DNA from: Aquabacterium humicola
GTDB taxonomy: Bacteria; Pseudomonadota; Gammaproteobacteria; Burkholderiales; Burkholderiaceae_C
NCBI RefSeq assembly: GCF_030167915.1
Contig: NZ_JARGNB010000009.1
Span: forward strand, 124,001-188,000
Direction of reading: 5' to 3'
DNA: 64,000 bases
Part shown: positions 9,352 to 20,700 of the stretch, piece by piece
How positions within the stretch are numbered: the stretch's first letter is position 1
How the letters are laid out: each line of letters opens with the position of its first letter
Notes under the pieces: model-generated
What the model was told of the DNA's origin: nothing
Database searches by the model: none
The model's input: only the letters and a program-made list of their open reading frames with translations
Made by a program: the position numbers and the translations under genes

Positions 9352-9440
9352 GGGGGGGCCCTGTGGGATTCCAGGGGCCCGATGCTAGCGGGCCGCCGGA
9401 GCCCTCCAGCGGCCATGCGACGAACGGCAGAACCGGTGGA

Positions 9441-11339
9441 TCAGACTGCGCCCACCAGCTCGCGGATCTGCTGTAGCGCCGTCGGATCCTCGATGGTCGT
9501 CAGGTCGCCCGGGTCGCGCTGTTCGCAGACGGCCTGGATCGCGCGCCGCAGCAGCTTGCCCGAGCGTGTCTTCGGCAGCACCGTCACGAAGCGCACCCGC
9601 GCCGGCCGCGCGACGGCGCCCAGCGTCTCGTCGACGCGCTTCATGATCTCGCCCTCGAGCTTCAGCGCGCCGGCGGCATCGGCCGCGGCCGAGGCATCCT
9701 TCAGCACCGCGAAGGCCATCGCCACCTGGCCCTTGAGCTGGTCGGCGACGCCGACCACCGCCACTTCGGCGACGTTGGGATGGCTGGAGATGCTCTCCTC
9801 GATCTCGCGCGTGCCGAGGCGGTGGCCCGCGACGTTGATGACGTCGTCGGTGCGGCCGAGGATGAAGAAGTAGCCGTCCTCGTCGCGGATGCCCCAGTCG
9901 AAGGTGCTGTAGACCTGCCGGCCCGGAATGCTGGTCCAGTAGGTCTTCACGAAGCGCTCGTCGTCGCGCCAGACGGTGGACATGCAGCCCGGTGGCAGCG
10001 GCCCGGCGATGGCGACGACGCCCTTCTGGTTGGCGCCTGTCAGCTCGGCGCCGGTGGCTTCGTCGATCAGCTTGACGTCGTAGCCGTACATCGGAACGCC
10101 GGGCGAGCCGAATTTCGACGGCGCCGGCTCGACGCCGTTGGCGATGGTCAGGATCGGCCAGCCGGTCTCGGTCTGCCAGTAGTTGTCGACGATCGGCTTG
10201 CCCAGACCCTGCGCGATCCACTGCGCGGTCGGCTCGTCGAGCGGCTCGCCGGCAAGGAAGAGGCGCTTCAGCGAGCTGAGGTCGTACTTCGACAGGAAGG
10301 CCGGGTCCTGCTTCTTCAGCACGCGCACGGCGGTCGGCGCGCTGAACATCACGCTGACCTTATATTGCTCGACCAGCTTCCACCAGATGCCGCCATCGGG
10401 GCGGATCGGCAGGCCCTCGTACATGATGGTCGCCATGCCGGCGATCAACGGGCCGTAGATGATGTAGCTGTGACCGACGACCCAGCCGATGTCGCTGGTC
10501 GAGAAGTAGGTCTCGCCAGGCCGTCCGTCGAAGATGTGTTTCATCGAGGCGGCCAGTGCGACCGCGTAGCCGCCGGTGTCGCGCTGCACGCCCTTCGGCC
10601 TGCCGGTGGTGCCCGAGGTGTACAGCGTGTAGCTCGGCTGCGTCGACTCGATCCAGGTGCAGGGCACCTGGGCGTCGAGGTGCTGCTCGCGCAGCGTCGC
10701 GTAGTCGAGGTCGCGGCCGGCGACACGCTCGAACGGGCTCAACCCGCGGTCGACCATCAGCACCTTCGAGGGTTTGTGCTGGGCGAGGCGGATGGCCTCG
10801 TCGAGCAGCGGCTTGTAGGCAACCACCTTGCCACCCCGGCTCCCGGCATCGGCGCTGACCACCACGCTCGGCTCGGCATCGTCGATGCGGCTGGCGAGGC
10901 TGACGCTGGCGAAGCCGCCGAAGACCACCGAATGGATCGCGCCGATGCGTGCGCAGGCCAGCATCGCGAATGCGGCTTCGGGGATCATCGGCATGTACAG
11001 CAGCACCCGGTCGCCCTGCTTCACGCCGGCCGCCTGCAGCACCGCGGCCATGCGCTGCACCTCGGCATGCAGCGCGGCGTAGCTGTAGATGCGCTCCTGC
11101 TCGACCTCGGTCGAAACCCAGATCAGCGCGTTCTGCTGCCCGCGTTCGGCCAGATGCCGGTCGACCGCGTTGTGGCACAGGTTCGTGGTGCCGCCGACGA
11201 ACCACTTCGCGAACGGCGGGTTGTCATAGTCGCAGACGCGGTCGAAGGGCCGCTGCCAGTCGATCAGCGCGGCCTGCTCGCGCCAGAAGCCGTCGCGGTC
11301 GTCGATGGAACGGCGGTAGAACTCGCGGTAGCTGGTCAT
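9441..11339 (-). CDS. prpE: propionyl-CoA synthetase
   Basis: Activates propionate (and, less well, acetate) to the CoA thioester through an acyl-adenylate. ANL-superfamily motifs are [11 protein letters not shown] (phosphate loop), [25 protein letters not shown] (hinge) and [12 protein letters not shown] with the catalytic, acylation-sensitive lysine. Length of 632 residues and the [10 protein letters not shown] ending favour PrpE over Acs. The start is the ATG at 11339 ([11 protein letters not shown]), preceded by GGAGA; the longer open frame upstream is not coding. No other prp methylcitrate-cycle genes are adjacent. It is divergent from the C40 peptidase gene. Confidence 0.9.
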   Translation of the reverse strand: MTSYREFYRRSIDDRDGFWREQAALIDWQRPFDRVCDYDNPPFAKWFVGGTTNLCHNAVDRHLAERGQQNALIWVSTEVEQERIYSYAALHAEVQRMAAVLQAAGVKQGDRVLLYMPMIPEAAFAMLACARIGAIHSVVFGGFASVSLASRIDDAEPSVVVSADAGSRGGKVVAYKPLLDEAIRLAQHKPSKVLMVDRGLSPFERVAGRDLDYATLREQHLDAQVPCTWIESTQPSYTLYTSGTTGRPKGVQRDTGGYAVALAASMKHIFDGRPGETYFSTSDIGWVVGHSYIIYGPLIAGMATIMYEGLPIRPDGGIWWKLVEQYKVSVMFSAPTAVRVLKKQDPAFLSKYDLSSLKRLFLAGEPLDEPTAQWIAQGLGKPIVDNYWQTETGWPILTIANGVEPAPSKFGSPGVPMYGYDVKLIDEATGAELTGANQKGVVAIAGPLPPGCMSTVWRDDERFVKTYWTSIPGRQVYSTFDWGIRDEDGYFFILGRTDDVINVAGHRLGTREIEESISSHPNVAEVAVVGVADQLKGQVAMAFAVLKDASAAADAAGALKLEGEIMKRVDETLGAVARPARVRFVTVLPKTRSGKLLRRAIQAVCEQRDPGDLTTIEDPTALQQIRELVGAV

Positions 11340-11498
11340 GGCGGTGGGTCTCCTGCAAGCCTGGCGCGGTGCAAAGTTGCCGCGCATTGCACGGCCTGCC
11401 ACTGACGTCACTCTGACGCCACGCCCGGCGCTCGGCAATCGCTTGACGCTACACAAACCCCAGGAAATCACCGGGCAAACCCCCTGTCCGGGGGGTGG

Positions 11499-11504
11499 TA
11501 TCCT
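11499..11504 (+). promoter_or_regulatory. -10 box placed for a leaderless C40 peptidase transcript
   Basis: TATCCT lies 8 bases before the GTG at 11513, the normal distance from a -10 box to the transcription start. It sits just downstream of a C6/G6 inverted repeat (11479-11496). TTGACG at 11443-11448 is a second promoter-like element further up. Confidence 0.4.
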
Positions 11505-11512
11505 CGCGCGCT

Positions 11513-12100
11513 GTGCCGACGCCCACCCTGCCCTCGAAGCGCCTGCTCGCCGCCGCCCTGATCGCGCTGGCGGCATTCGGTGCCCAGGCCACGCCCGCGA
11601 ACGCCCCCGCCACGCCGGCGGACGAGGCGGTGATGAGCCTGCTGGCCGAGCACAAGGCCGCGAAGGACCGCGCAGGGCTCGTTCAGAGCGTGCGCGACAC
11701 CGCCTCGGACCTCGTGATGTCGGCGATGGACTTCCTCGGCGTGCCCTACCGCCGCGGCGGCAACACCGAGTCCACCGGTTTCGACTGCTCCGGTTTCACG
11801 CGCCACATCTTCGAGAAGAGCATCGGCCTCGTGCTGCCGCGCCGCGCCGACGAGCAGGCCTCGCTGGCCTCGCTGCTGCAGATCAAGCGCGACGAGCTGA
11901 AGCCCGGCGACCTGGTGTTCTTCAACACGATGCGCCGCACCTTCTCGCACGTCGGCATCTATGTCGGCGACGACAAGTTCATCCATTCGCCGCGCGCCGG
12001 CGGTGCCGTGCGCATCGAGGACATGTCGGATTCGTACTGGGCCCGCCGCTTCACCGGCGCGCGCCGCGCCGAGCTGGCCGCGCCGGCAAGCCCCCGCTAG
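11513..12100 (+). CDS. secreted C40 (NlpC/P60) peptidase
   Basis: Cell-wall endopeptidase of the NlpC/P60 family that cleaves peptidoglycan stem peptides. The catalytic Cys lies in [10 protein letters not shown] and the His in [10 protein letters not shown]; the third polar residue should follow shortly after. A signal peptide ([20 protein letters not shown]) directs export. GTG at 11513 is preferred because the signal peptide begins right after it; GTG at 11495 would add six residues and overlap the inverted repeat. Length is about 195 residues, usual for single-domain members. It is divergent from prpE and followed after 36 bases by the moaA leader ORF. Confidence 0.9.
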   Translation: MPTPTLPSKRLLAAALIALAAFGAQATPANAPATPADEAVMSLLAEHKAAKDRAGLVQSVRDTASDLVMSAMDFLGVPYRRGGNTESTGFDCSGFTRHIFEKSIGLVLPRRADEQASLASLLQIKRDELKPGDLVFFNTMRRTFSHVGIYVGDDKFIHSPRAGGAVRIEDMSDSYWARRFTGARRAELAAPASPR

Positions 12101-12123
12101 CGCGCGCCCGCGCCCCGCGCGCG

Positions 12124-12129
12124 CACAAT
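12124..12129 (+). promoter_or_regulatory. -10 box for the moaA leader ORF
   Basis: CACAAT lies exactly 7 bases before the ATG of the 25-codon ORF at 12137, so transcription should begin at or next to that ATG. The spacing is identical at the surE leader. Confidence 0.45.
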
Positions 12130-12136
12130 CGGCCGG

Positions 12137-12214
12137 ATGGTCCGCCCCCTGCTCACTTCGTTCGCTCCCCCCAAGGGGGGCTCAGCGCCCTACGGGCGGC
12201 CGGGCGGGCGCTGA
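12137..12214 (+). repeat. dispersed repeat copy A, forming a 25-codon leader ORF for moaA
   Basis: A GC-rich repeat with two short hairpins (C6/G6 around AA; GCCC/GGGC around TAC). Read from the ATG at 12137 it encodes 25 residues containing [18 protein letters not shown], and its TGA overlaps the moaA ATG by one base (TGATG). The copy before surE (61136-61213) has the same length, frame and junction. Translation is inferred from the preserved frame and junctions. Confidence 0.6.
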
Positions 12215-13323
12215 TGGGCGAAACGATCATCCCCCTGGCCGACCTGCGCTATAGCGCGCTGGTGCCGCCCATCCCCGAGCAGCTGACGCCGCCCACCGGC
12301 CTGCTGGCCGACCGCCTCGGCCGGCCGCTTCACGACCTGCGCATCTCGGTCACCGACCGCTGCAACTTCCGCTGCAGCTACTGCATGCCGAAGGAGGTCT
12401 TCGACCGCGACCATGCCTTCTTGCCGCAGGCTTCGCTGCTGAGCTTCGAGGAGATCACCCGGCTGGCACGCGTCTTCGTCGCGCACGGCGTGCGCAAGCT
12501 GCGCCTGACCGGCGGCGAGCCCCTGCTGCGCAAGGGCCTGGAGACGCTGATCGCCATGCTGGCCGAGCTGCGCACCCCCGACGGCCAGCCGCTGGACCTG
12601 ACGCTGACGACCAACGGCTCGCTGCTCGCGCGCAAGGCGCGGGCGCTGGCCGATGCCGGCCTGAAGCGCGTGACGGTGAGCCTCGACGCGCTCGACGACA
12701 CCATCTTCCGGCGCATGAACGACGTCGACTTCCCGGTCGCCGACGTGCTGCGCGGCATCGACGCGGCGCAGGCCGCGGGCCTCGGGCCGATCAAGCTGAA
12801 CATGGTCGTCAAGCGCGGCACCAACGATCACCAGATCGTGCCGATGGCGCGCCACTTCCGCGGCTCGGGCCTCGTGCTGCGCTTCATCGAGTACATGGAC
12901 GTCGGCGCCAGCAACGGCTGGCGCATGGACGAGGTGCTGCCGTCCGCCGACGTGCTCCAGCTGCTGCAGGCCGAATGGCCGCTGGTGCCGCTCGACCCGA
13001 CGGTCGAAGGCGAGACCGCCGAGCGCTGGGCCTATGCCGACGGCGGCGGCGAGATCGGCGTGATCTCCAGCGTCACGCAGGCCTTCTGCCGCGACTGCAA
13101 CCGCGCGCGGCTGTCCACCGAGGGCAAGCTGTTCCTGTGCCTGTTCGCCAGCCGCGGCCACGACCTGCGCGCGCTGCTGCGCGGCGGGCGCAGCGACGAG
13201 GAGATCAGCGCCGCGATCGGCCCGGTGTGGGCCGCTCGGGATGACCGTTACTCCGAGCTGCGCGGCGCGGCGCAGGTGCCGGCGGCTGAACGACGCATCG
13301 AGATGCACTACATCGGCGGATAG
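12214..13323 (+). CDS. moaA: GTP 3',8-cyclase, molybdenum cofactor biosynthesis
   Basis: Radical-SAM enzyme that, with MoaC, turns GTP into cyclic pyranopterin monophosphate, the first step of molybdopterin synthesis. The SAM cluster motif is CNFRCSYC, after RISVTDR. The C-terminal cluster has [10 protein letters not shown] plus a third cysteine in LFLCLF. The protein ends in GG, the conserved tail that contributes to catalysis in MoaA. The ATG at 12214 gives 369 residues with an N-terminal extension of about 40. It is coupled by TGATG to the upstream 25-codon ORF and lies 98 bases before moeA. Confidence 0.96.
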   Translation: MGETIIPLADLRYSALVPPIPEQLTPPTGLLADRLGRPLHDLRISVTDRCNFRCSYCMPKEVFDRDHAFLPQASLLSFEEITRLARVFVAHGVRKLRLTGGEPLLRKGLETLIAMLAELRTPDGQPLDLTLTTNGSLLARKARALADAGLKRVTVSLDALDDTIFRRMNDVDFPVADVLRGIDAAQAAGLGPIKLNMVVKRGTNDHQIVPMARHFRGSGLVLRFIEYMDVGASNGWRMDEVLPSADVLQLLQAEWPLVPLDPTVEGETAERWAYADGGGEIGVISSVTQAFCRDCNRARLSTEGKLFLCLFASRGHDLRALLRGGRSDEEISAAIGPVWAARDDRYSELRGAAQVPAAERRIEMHYIGG

Positions 13324-13425
13324 ATGAGGCCCCCACGCTCCCTGCCGGTCGCTGCCCCCCGAGGGGTCCCTTGCAGCGGACCGGCAGAGCCGGATCCGCG
13401 CAAGACCCTCGGATATAACCCATGA
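13324..13425 (+). repeat. dispersed repeat copy B, bridging ORF between moaA and moeA
   Basis: This spacer carries the repeat core GCCCCCCGAGGGG. A 33-codon frame opens at an ATG directly after the moaA TAG (TAGATG) and closes with a TGA inside the moeA ATGA. It is more diverged than copies A and E, and the predicted peptide lacks the GRPGG ending. The bridge fits translational coupling but could be chance. Confidence 0.4.
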
Positions 13426-14714
13426 CCCAGCCCACGCTCGAGCAGATCGCGTCGTGCATCGCCGGCTACGACCCGAACGCGATGCCCGTCGCCCAGGCGC
13501 AGGAGTTCATCGCGCGGCTGGTGCCGCGGGTGCAGGCGGTCGAACGGCTGCCGATCCGCAGCGCGCTGGGCCGGGTGCTGGCGCACGACGTGGTGTCGCC
13601 GATCGACGTGCCCTCGCACGACAACGCGGCGATGGACGGATACGCGATGCGCGGCATGGACCTGGCCGACGACGGCCCGACGCTGTTGCCGGTGGCCGGC
13701 ACCAGCTTCGCAGGGCAGCCGGTGGTCAGCGTGGTGCCGCCGGCGTTCTGCGCCCGCATCATGACCGGCGCGGTGATGCCCGACGGGCTGGACACCGTCG
13801 TGCCGCAGGAATTCACGACGCTGCTGCCCGATGGCCGGATCAGCATCCCGGCCGGCATCGTGCGCACCGGCGACAACCGCCGCCTGCGCGGCGAGGACCT
13901 GGCACGCGGCGAGGCCGCGCTGAAGGCCGGCCGCGTGCTGCGCCCCGCCGACCTCGGGCTGCTGGCCTCGCTGGGCCAGGCCGAGGTGCCGGTGCTGCGC
14001 CGCCTGCGCGTGGCCTTCTTCTCGACCGGCGACGAGCTGCGCTCGGTCGGCGAGCCGCTGGACGAGGGCTGCGTCTACGACAGCAACCGCTACACGCTGT
14101 GGGGCATGCTGACGCGCCTGGGGGTCGAGCTGATCGACCTCGGCGTCGTGCGCGACGAGCCCGACGCGCTGCGCGCGGCCTTCGAGCAGGCGGCCGCGGC
14201 CGCCGACGCGGTGATCACCTCCGGCGGCGTCAGCGTCGGCGAGGCCGACCACACGAAGCGCATCATGGCCGAGCTCGGCGAGGTGCTGTTCTGGCGCATC
14301 GCGATGCGTCCGGGGCGGCCGCTGGCGATCGGCCGCATCGGCGACGGTGCCGGCGGCCGCGGCGCGATCCTCTTCGGCCTGCCCGGCAACCCGGTGGCCG
14401 TGATGGTCACCTTCTACGCCTTCGTGCGCGACGCGTTGCTGGCGATGGCCGGCGCCAACGCCGAGCCGCTGCCGGTGATGCAGGCGATCAGCGCCGGCGC
14501 GCTGCGCAAGAAGCCGGGGCGCACCGAGTACCAGCGCGGCACGCTGCGGCCGACCGCCGACGGCCGCTGGCAGGTGGAGATCACCGGCAGCCAGGGCTCG
14601 GGCATCCTGCGCAGCATGAGCCAGGCCAACGGCCTCGTCGTGCTGCACCACGGCCAGGGCAACGTGGCCGCCGGCGACCTGGTGGACGTGCTGCCCTTCG
14701 ACGGCCTGGTCTGA
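13422..14714 (+). CDS. moeA: molybdopterin molybdenumtransferase
   Basis: Inserts molybdate into adenylylated molybdopterin, the last common step of cofactor assembly. Typical motifs are SHDNAAMDGYA near residue 65, FSTGDEL, the molybdopterin-binding SGGVSVGEADHTK and FGLPGNPVAVMVTF. Length of 430 residues is slightly above E. coli MoeA (411). The ATG at 13422 shares ATGA with the stop of the preceding mini-ORF. It is co-directional with moaA, so one transcript probably supplies two non-adjacent pathway steps; moaC, moaD, moaE and mog must lie elsewhere. Confidence 0.95.
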   Translation: MTQPTLEQIASCIAGYDPNAMPVAQAQEFIARLVPRVQAVERLPIRSALGRVLAHDVVSPIDVPSHDNAAMDGYAMRGMDLADDGPTLLPVAGTSFAGQPVVSVVPPAFCARIMTGAVMPDGLDTVVPQEFTTLLPDGRISIPAGIVRTGDNRRLRGEDLARGEAALKAGRVLRPADLGLLASLGQAEVPVLRRLRVAFFSTGDELRSVGEPLDEGCVYDSNRYTLWGMLTRLGVELIDLGVVRDEPDALRAAFEQAAAAADAVITSGGVSVGEADHTKRIMAELGEVLFWRIAMRPGRPLAIGRIGDGAGGRGAILFGLPGNPVAVMVTFYAFVRDALLAMAGANAEPLPVMQAISAGALRKKPGRTEYQRGTLRPTADGRWQVEITGSQGSGILRSMSQANGLVVLHHGQGNVAAGDLVDVLPFDGLV

Positions 14715-14754
14715 GCCTGGCGGCCCGGCGTCAGGAGGCGCCGCCTCGCGCCGA

Positions 14755-16815
14755 TCAGGAGGCGCCGCTTCTCGCCGTGGCGCCGTCGGCCCACTGCAGG
14801 TCGAGGTGGCGCGACAGCAGCTCCAGCAGCAGCCGCCGCTCGATCGGCTTCGGCAGGAAGTCGTCGGCACCGGCGTCGAGGCAGCGGGCGCGGTCCTGCT
14901 CGGACGCATTGGCTGACACCGCGATGATCGGCAGGCGCCGCGTCGCCGGATCTTCGCGCAGCCGGCGCGTGGCGGCATGCCCGTCCATCAGCGGCATCAC
15001 GGTGTCCATCAGCACCAGGTCCGGCGCGGCCTGCCGGACCTGGGCGATCGCCGCCAGGCCGTCGCAGGCCTCGATCACCTCGAAGCCGTGTGCGCCCAGG
15101 ATCTCGGCCAGCACGCGCCGGTTGCCGACGACGTCGTCGACGACGAGGATGCGCCGCCGCGGCCCCTGGTAGCCGCTGCCCGCCGCCTGCGCCGCCCGCT
15201 CGTGCGCCGCGGGCAGTACCGGCTGCGCCGGGCGCAGCACCGCGATCTCGAACCAGAACCGGCTGCCCTGCTGCGGCCGGCTTTCGACGCGGATCTCGCC
15301 GCCCATCAGCCGCACCAGCTGGCGGCTGATCGCCAGGCCCAGGCCGGTACCACCGGAGCGGCGCTGCAGGTCGCCGGCCTGCTCGAACGGCTCGAAGATG
15401 CGCTCGAGGTGCAGCGCGTCGATGCCGATGCCCTGGTCGTGGACCTCGAAGTGCAGCATCGGCTGGGCCTCGTTGCCTGTCAGCGTGACGGCCAGCCGGA
15501 CCAGGCCGCGATCGGTGAACTTCACCGCATTGCCCAGCAGGTTCAGCAAAACCTGGCGCAGTCGCTGGCCGTCGGCCTCGATCATCGTCGGCAGGTCCGG
15601 CGCGGCGGTCACGACGAAGTCCAGGCGCTTCTCCAGCGCCTTGATGCGCACGATGTCGCCGACGCCGGCGACCAGCGCCGGCAGGTCGACCGGCCCCGGA
15701 TTGAGCTCGGTCTTGCCGGCTTCGATGCGGGCCAGGTCCAGGATGTCGACGATCAGCGTCAGCAGGTGTTCGCCGCTGGTCTGGATGGTCGACAGGCCGT
15801 TGCGCTGGCGATCGCTGAGCTGCGTGTCCATCTGCAGCAGCTGCGCGTAGCCGAGCACGGCGTTCAGCGGCGTGCGCAGCTCGTGGCTCATGCGCGCGAG
15901 AAACTCGCTCTTCGCAAGGTTGGCGACCTCGGCCCGCTCCTTCGCGACGATGAGCTCGTGCGTGCGCTCCTCGACCAGTTCCTCGAGGTGCTCGCGGTGC
16001 ATCTTCAGCTCGCTCTCGCGCTGGCCGAGCGCGGCGATCATGCTGTTGAAGGCCTGGGCCATCGCGCCGATGTCGCGCGGGCCGCTGACGTCCGCCCGCA
16101 CGTCCTCCTCGCCGCGCTCGGCGCGCGCCATCGCCAGCGACAGCGCCTGCAGCGGTTTCGTCAGCCGCAGCGCGAACCAGCGCAGCACGACGAGGAACAG
16201 CAGCGCGAACAGCAGCGACACCGCCATGTTGGTGAAGAAGACGTTGGCGACCATGCGCTTGAGCGTCGCCTTGGTCAGCGTGACGCGGGCATGGCCGAGC
16301 AGTTCCTCGGGCTGGGCCTCGACGACGAAGGGCGAGTCGGCGCGCTTGGTGCGCACCGGCGCGACGAAGTGCCACGCGTCGTCGGACTCGGCCTCCAGGT
16401 AGGCCTGCGCCGGCGCCGCCGCGGCGCTGCGCGGCGCCGGCAACGCCGCGGCGGCATCGTTGCGCGGCGCGCCGCGGGACAGCAGCACCGCGCCCCCGGC
16501 AAAGCGCAGCTCGACCGCGGTGACGTCCGGGAAGCTCAGCGTCATGCTGACCGCCTCGGCGGCGTTGTCGGCCGCGCCGTAGAGCATCGCCAGCGTGCTC
16601 TGCGTGGCCAGGCTCTGCGCGATGCGCTCGCCCTGTTCGACCAGCGCATTGCGGATCTGCTGGCTCGCCTGCCACGAGCTCACCAGCGAAGCCACCAGCG
16701 CGATGCACAGCACGCCGATCGCCACCACCACCGACAGCTGGCGCCGGAAGGTTGCGCCGCGGGCGGCCGTTGTTCGGGCGGGGCGTACTGCCATGCCGAT
16801 CGTCCGGTCATTCAT
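14755..16815 (-). CDS. membrane hybrid histidine kinase with receiver domain
   Basis: Order: TM1 near residues 28-48, a periplasmic sensing region of about 150 residues, TM2 near 195-215, a HAMP linker, a coiled coil, HisKA with the phosphoacceptor in [14 protein letters not shown], HATPase with [13 protein letters not shown], and a C-terminal receiver with VLMDTVMP (phosphoacceptor Asp) and LPKPI. No output domain follows, so a histidine phosphotransferase or a separate regulator should take the signal. The ATG at 16815 is one base past the stop of the binding-protein gene (TGA-g-ATG), giving tight coupling. The genomic link suggests that the binding protein feeds this kinase and that the RND pump is the output. 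Confidence 0.9.
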   Translation of the reverse strand: MNDRTIGMAVRPARTTAARGATFRRQLSVVVAIGVLCIALVASLVSSWQASQQIRNALVEQGERIAQSLATQSTLAMLYGAADNAAEAVSMTLSFPDVTAVELRFAGGAVLLSRGAPRNDAAAALPAPRSAAAAPAQAYLEAESDDAWHFVAPVRTKRADSPFVVEAQPEELLGHARVTLTKATLKRMVANVFFTNMAVSLLFALLFLVVLRWFALRLTKPLQALSLAMARAERGEEDVRADVSGPRDIGAMAQAFNSMIAALGQRESELKMHREHLEELVEERTHELIVAKERAEVANLAKSEFLARMSHELRTPLNAVLGYAQLLQMDTQLSDRQRNGLSTIQTSGEHLLTLIVDILDLARIEAGKTELNPGPVDLPALVAGVGDIVRIKALEKRLDFVVTAAPDLPTMIEADGQRLRQVLLNLLGNAVKFTDRGLVRLAVTLTGNEAQPMLHFEVHDQGIGIDALHLERIFEPFEQAGDLQRRSGGTGLGLAISRQLVRLMGGEIRVESRPQQGSRFWFEIAVLRPAQPVLPAAHERAAQAAGSGYQGPRRRILVVDDVVGNRRVLAEILGAHGFEVIEACDGLAAIAQVRQAAPDLVLMDTVMPLMDGHAATRRLREDPATRRLPIIAVSANASEQDRARCLDAGADDFLPKPIERRLLLELLSRHLDLQWADGATARSGAS

Positions 16816-16816
16816 C

Positions 16817-17770
16817 TCATTGCTCCGGGAACACCATGTCGAAGGCCTGCTGGGCATTCGACAGGTTCAAGCCGAGGTGACTTGCTGCGCGTACGTTGAC
16901 GGCAATGCGCACATCCTTCAGCGGCAGCACGCCCGGGGAGCGGTGGCCGCCGGCGGCGGCCATCGCGGCGCCGCCGAGGCGGCGACCGAGGGCGAGGTTG
17001 TCGGGGTACAGGGAGAACAGCGCACCGCGCCGCACATGCGCGACGCTCGACGACAGAACCGCGAAATTGCGGTCCCAGGCCTCCTGCAGCACCAGCGGCA
17101 GCACGGCGGCATCGTCGACCGTCGCTGAGTCGTGCGGCAGCCACAGCACGTCGCGCTTGGCATCGAAGGACGCCACCAGCGTCTGGTAGATGCGCAACGC
17201 GGCCTTCAGGTCGTCGGCCTCGTGGGCCATCAGTTCCAGGCCATGAGCCTTCGCGGCGTCGCGCGCCATGCGGATCAGCCAGGCGTTCTGCCTCGGGTCG
17301 TAGACCACCGCCACCCGGCGCGCCGAGGGCACCAGGCTGCGCAGCCGCGCGAACAGCAGCGAAGGGTCGGGCGTGAGGCTGTGCACGGCGAAGTCCCTGG
17401 CCTCCGACTCCGGCACGGCCAGCACGCCGCCGGCGATCACCGAGACGCTGCGGTCCAGCGCGCCGACGGCCTTCAGGCCGTTGCGGCCGAGCGCGATCAC
17501 CGCCCGCACCTCGCGCTTGCGCAGCTCGGACTGCGCATCGGCCGGCAGGCCCGCCGGCCCGACCGCGAAGCTGGCGACACGGCCGCGCGCCTGCTGCTCG
17601 ATGCCCTCGAGGATCTTCGTGAAGACGCTGCGGTACGGTTCGCCGATATCGGGGTAGACCACCGCCAGCGACTGCGCGTCGGCGCCCTGCGCCAACGCCG
17701 CAGCCGCCGGCGCCGCGAGCAGCGTGGCGATCAGCAGGCGCCGCTGGCGGATCGGCGCCTTCATCGTCAT
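16817..17770 (-). CDS. periplasmic ABC-type substrate-binding protein (ABC_sub_bind family)
   Basis: A 317-residue exported protein with a signal peptide ([20 protein letters not shown]) and a two-lobed periplasmic-binding fold ([61 protein letters not shown]). This PF04392-like group is often found beside sensor kinases rather than transporters. No ABC permease or ATPase is adjacent; the gene sits 10 bases after the RND pump gene and 1 base before the hybrid kinase. The likely role is a ligand-binding sensory subunit. The ligand is unknown. Confidence 0.85.
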   Translation of the reverse strand: MTMKAPIRQRRLLIATLLAAPAAAALAQGADAQSLAVVYPDIGEPYRSVFTKILEGIEQQARGRVASFAVGPAGLPADAQSELRKREVRAVIALGRNGLKAVGALDRSVSVIAGGVLAVPESEARDFAVHSLTPDPSLLFARLRSLVPSARRVAVVYDPRQNAWLIRMARDAAKAHGLELMAHEADDLKAALRIYQTLVASFDAKRDVLWLPHDSATVDDAAVLPLVLQEAWDRNFAVLSSSVAHVRRGALFSLYPDNLALGRRLGGAAMAAAGGHRSPGVLPLKDVRIAVNVRAASHLGLNLSNAQQAFDMVFPEQ

Positions 17771-17780
17771 GCGTGCCGGC

Positions 17781-20700
17781 TCAATGCGCCGGCGCGGTGG
17801 CTTCCGCGAGCTCGGGCGTGGTGTTCTCGCCCGGCACCGCGCCGCGGGCCAGGAGCGTGTAGACGGTGGGCACGACGAAGATCGTCAGCAGCGTGCCCAG
17901 CGACATGCCGCCGACGATCACCCAGCCGATCTGCTGCCGGCTCTCGGCACCGGCGCCGCTGGCCAGCGCCAGCGGCAGCGCCCCCAGCACCATCGCCCCG
18001 GTGGTCATCAGGATCGGCCGCAGGCGCAGGCTGGCGGCCTCGATCGTCGCCTCTCTCACCGACCGTCCCTGCTGTCGCAGCTGGTTGCTGAACTCGACGA
18101 TCAGGATGCCGTGCTTGGTGATCAACCCGACCAGCGTGATCAGCCCGATCTGCGAGTAGACGTTCAGCGTGCCCCCGGTCAGCGTGATCGCCCCGAGCGC
18201 ACCGACCATCGACAAGGGCACCGACAGCATGATCACGAAGGGGTCGATGAAGCTTTCGAACTGCGCCGACAGTACCAGGAAGATGAACACCAGCGCGAGC
18301 ACGAAGACCAGCGCGAGCGCGCCGCTGGACGAGCGGAATTCACGCGAAACGCCGTTCAGTTCGGTGGCATAACCCGGCTGCAGCACGGCACGCGCGGTGT
18401 CGTCCATGAACTTCAGCGCGTCGCCGAGCGCGTAGTTCGGCGCCAGGTTCGCGGTGATCGACACCGAGCGCCGCTGGTTGAAGTGGTTCAGCTCGCGCGG
18501 GCTCACCGACTCGCGCACCTTGACCAGCGACGACAGCGGCAGCATTGCGTCGCCGCGGCCGCGCACGAAGAGCTTCTCGATGTCCTCGGGCGTCGTGCGG
18601 CCCGTGGTCTGCGTCTGCACGATCACGTCGTACTGGTCGGCCCCGCGCTTGTAGCGCGTGACGGCGCGGCCGCCGAGCATGGTCTCGACCGTGCGCGCGA
18701 CCTGGTCGACGCTAACGCCGGCATCGGCGGCGCGGTCGCGATCCACCTCCATGAAGAGTTCCGGCTTGTTCAGCCGCAGGTCGCTGTCCGGCGCGACGAA
18801 GCCGGGGTTCTTGGCCATCTCGGCCAGGATCTTCTGCGTCGTGGCGGCCAGGTTTTGGTAGCTGTCGCTGGTGACGATGACGAAGTTCACCGGCCGGTCG
18901 CGGAACCCCTGACCGAGGCTCGGCGGCGTCGACGCGAAGGCCAGCACGCCCGGCAGGCCGGCGAACTGCTGCTGCAGCTCGCGCGCGATCTGCTGCGTGC
19001 TCTTCTCGCGCAAGGACCAGTCCTTCGCGCCCATGAAGGACATCGCCTGGGCCACCGTCGGATTGCCCGACGACACGAAGACGCGGTCGAGCTCCGGATG
19101 TTTCGCGGCGATCTTCTCGAGCTCGCGACCATAGCGCGCGGTGTATTCCAGCGTCGCCCCGTCGGGCGCGTTGATCGAGCCGAGCACGACGCCGCGGTCC
19201 TCCATCGGCGCGAGCTCGCTGCGCAGCCCGTTGAACAGCACCCAGCTGCCGGCGCCGCTGGCCAGCATCATCACCAGCACGACCCAGCGGTGCGCGAGCA
19301 CCCAGGTGAGCGCGCCCGCATAGCGCTCGGTCAGCCAGACCAGGAAGCGCTCCATGCCGCGGTCGAAGAAGTTGGGCTTCGGGTTGTGCCTCAGCAGCAG
19401 GCTGCACATCATCGGCGTCAGCGTCAGCGCGACGAAGCCCGAAACGATCACCGCGCCGGCCAGCGCCAGCGCGAACTCGACGAACAGCCGACCGGTGCGC
19501 CCCGGCGTGAAGGCCAGCGGCGCGAACACCGCGGCCAGCGTCATGGTCATCGCCAGCACCGCGAAGCCGATCTCGCGCGCGCCCTTCAGCGCCGCCTGGA
19601 ACGGCGTCATCAGGTGGCCGCCACCCTCCTCGATGTGGCGGAAGATGTTCTCCAGCACGACGATCGAATCGTCCACCACGAGGCCGATCGCCAGCACCAG
19701 CGACAGCAGGGTCAGCGTGTTGATCGTGAAGCCGGCGGCGGCCATCAGCGCGAAGGTGCCGATCAGGCTGACGGGGATCGTCACCAGCGGGATCACCGAC
19801 GCGCGCAGCGTGCGCAGGAATACGAACACCACCAGCGCGACCAGGCCGACCGCCTCGGCGATCGTCGTGTACACCGACTTCACCGAGCGGTCGATGAACA
19901 CCGAGTTGTCGTTGGCGATGCGCACCGTCATGCCCGGCGGCAGGTCCTGCTGCACCTTCGGCAAGGCCTCGCGCACGCCGGCCGAGATCTCCAGCGGGTT
20001 GGCCGTGGCGTTGCGGATGATGCCGGCGGAGATCGCCGGCGAGCCGTTCAGCCGCACCGACTGGCGCTCGCTGGCCGGTGCCTGCTCGATGCGCGCCACG
20101 TCCTTCAGCCGCACCGTGAAGCCGTTGACCGCCTTCAGCGCCACCTCGCCGAACTGGCGCTCGGTGTTGAGGTCGGTTCGTGCGGTGACGTTGAACTCGC
20201 GCTGCCGGCTCTCGATGCGGCCGGCGGGCACTTCGAGGTTCTGGCGCCGCAACGCGTCCTCGACGTCCTGCGTCGTCAGCCGGTACGAGGCGAGCTTGTC
20301 GGCATCGAGCCAGATGCGCATCGCGTAGCGCCGCTCGCCGAAGATCGGCACGTCGGCGACCCCGGGAATGGTCTGCAGCCGCGGCTTGACGATGCGGTTG
20401 ACGACGTCGGTGATTTCCAGCGGCGACATGGTGTCGCTGGTGAAGGCGATCCACACGACGGGGAAGGCATCGGCCTCGACCTTCGCGACGATCGACTCGT
20501 CGGTGGCCTCGGGCAGGCGGCCACGCACGCGGGCCACGCGGTCGCGCACGTCGGCCGCCGCGGAGTCCGGATCCTTGCTGAGCTTGAAGCGCGCGGTGAT
20601 GAAGCTCTGCTCGGCGCGCGAGATCGAGGTCAGGATGTCGACACCGTCGATGCCGGCGATCGAGTCCTCGAGCGGCTTGGTGACCTGCGACTCGATGACC

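Noticed and set aside
9375-9396. Hairpin between prpE and the S8 peptidase gene as a terminator
   Set aside because: It has 6-base arms and no T tract; it may be a structure but there is no support for termination.
13414-13419. TATAAC just before moeA as a promoter
   Set aside because: Only 2 bases separate it from the moeA ATG, so it cannot place a start at or before the codon.
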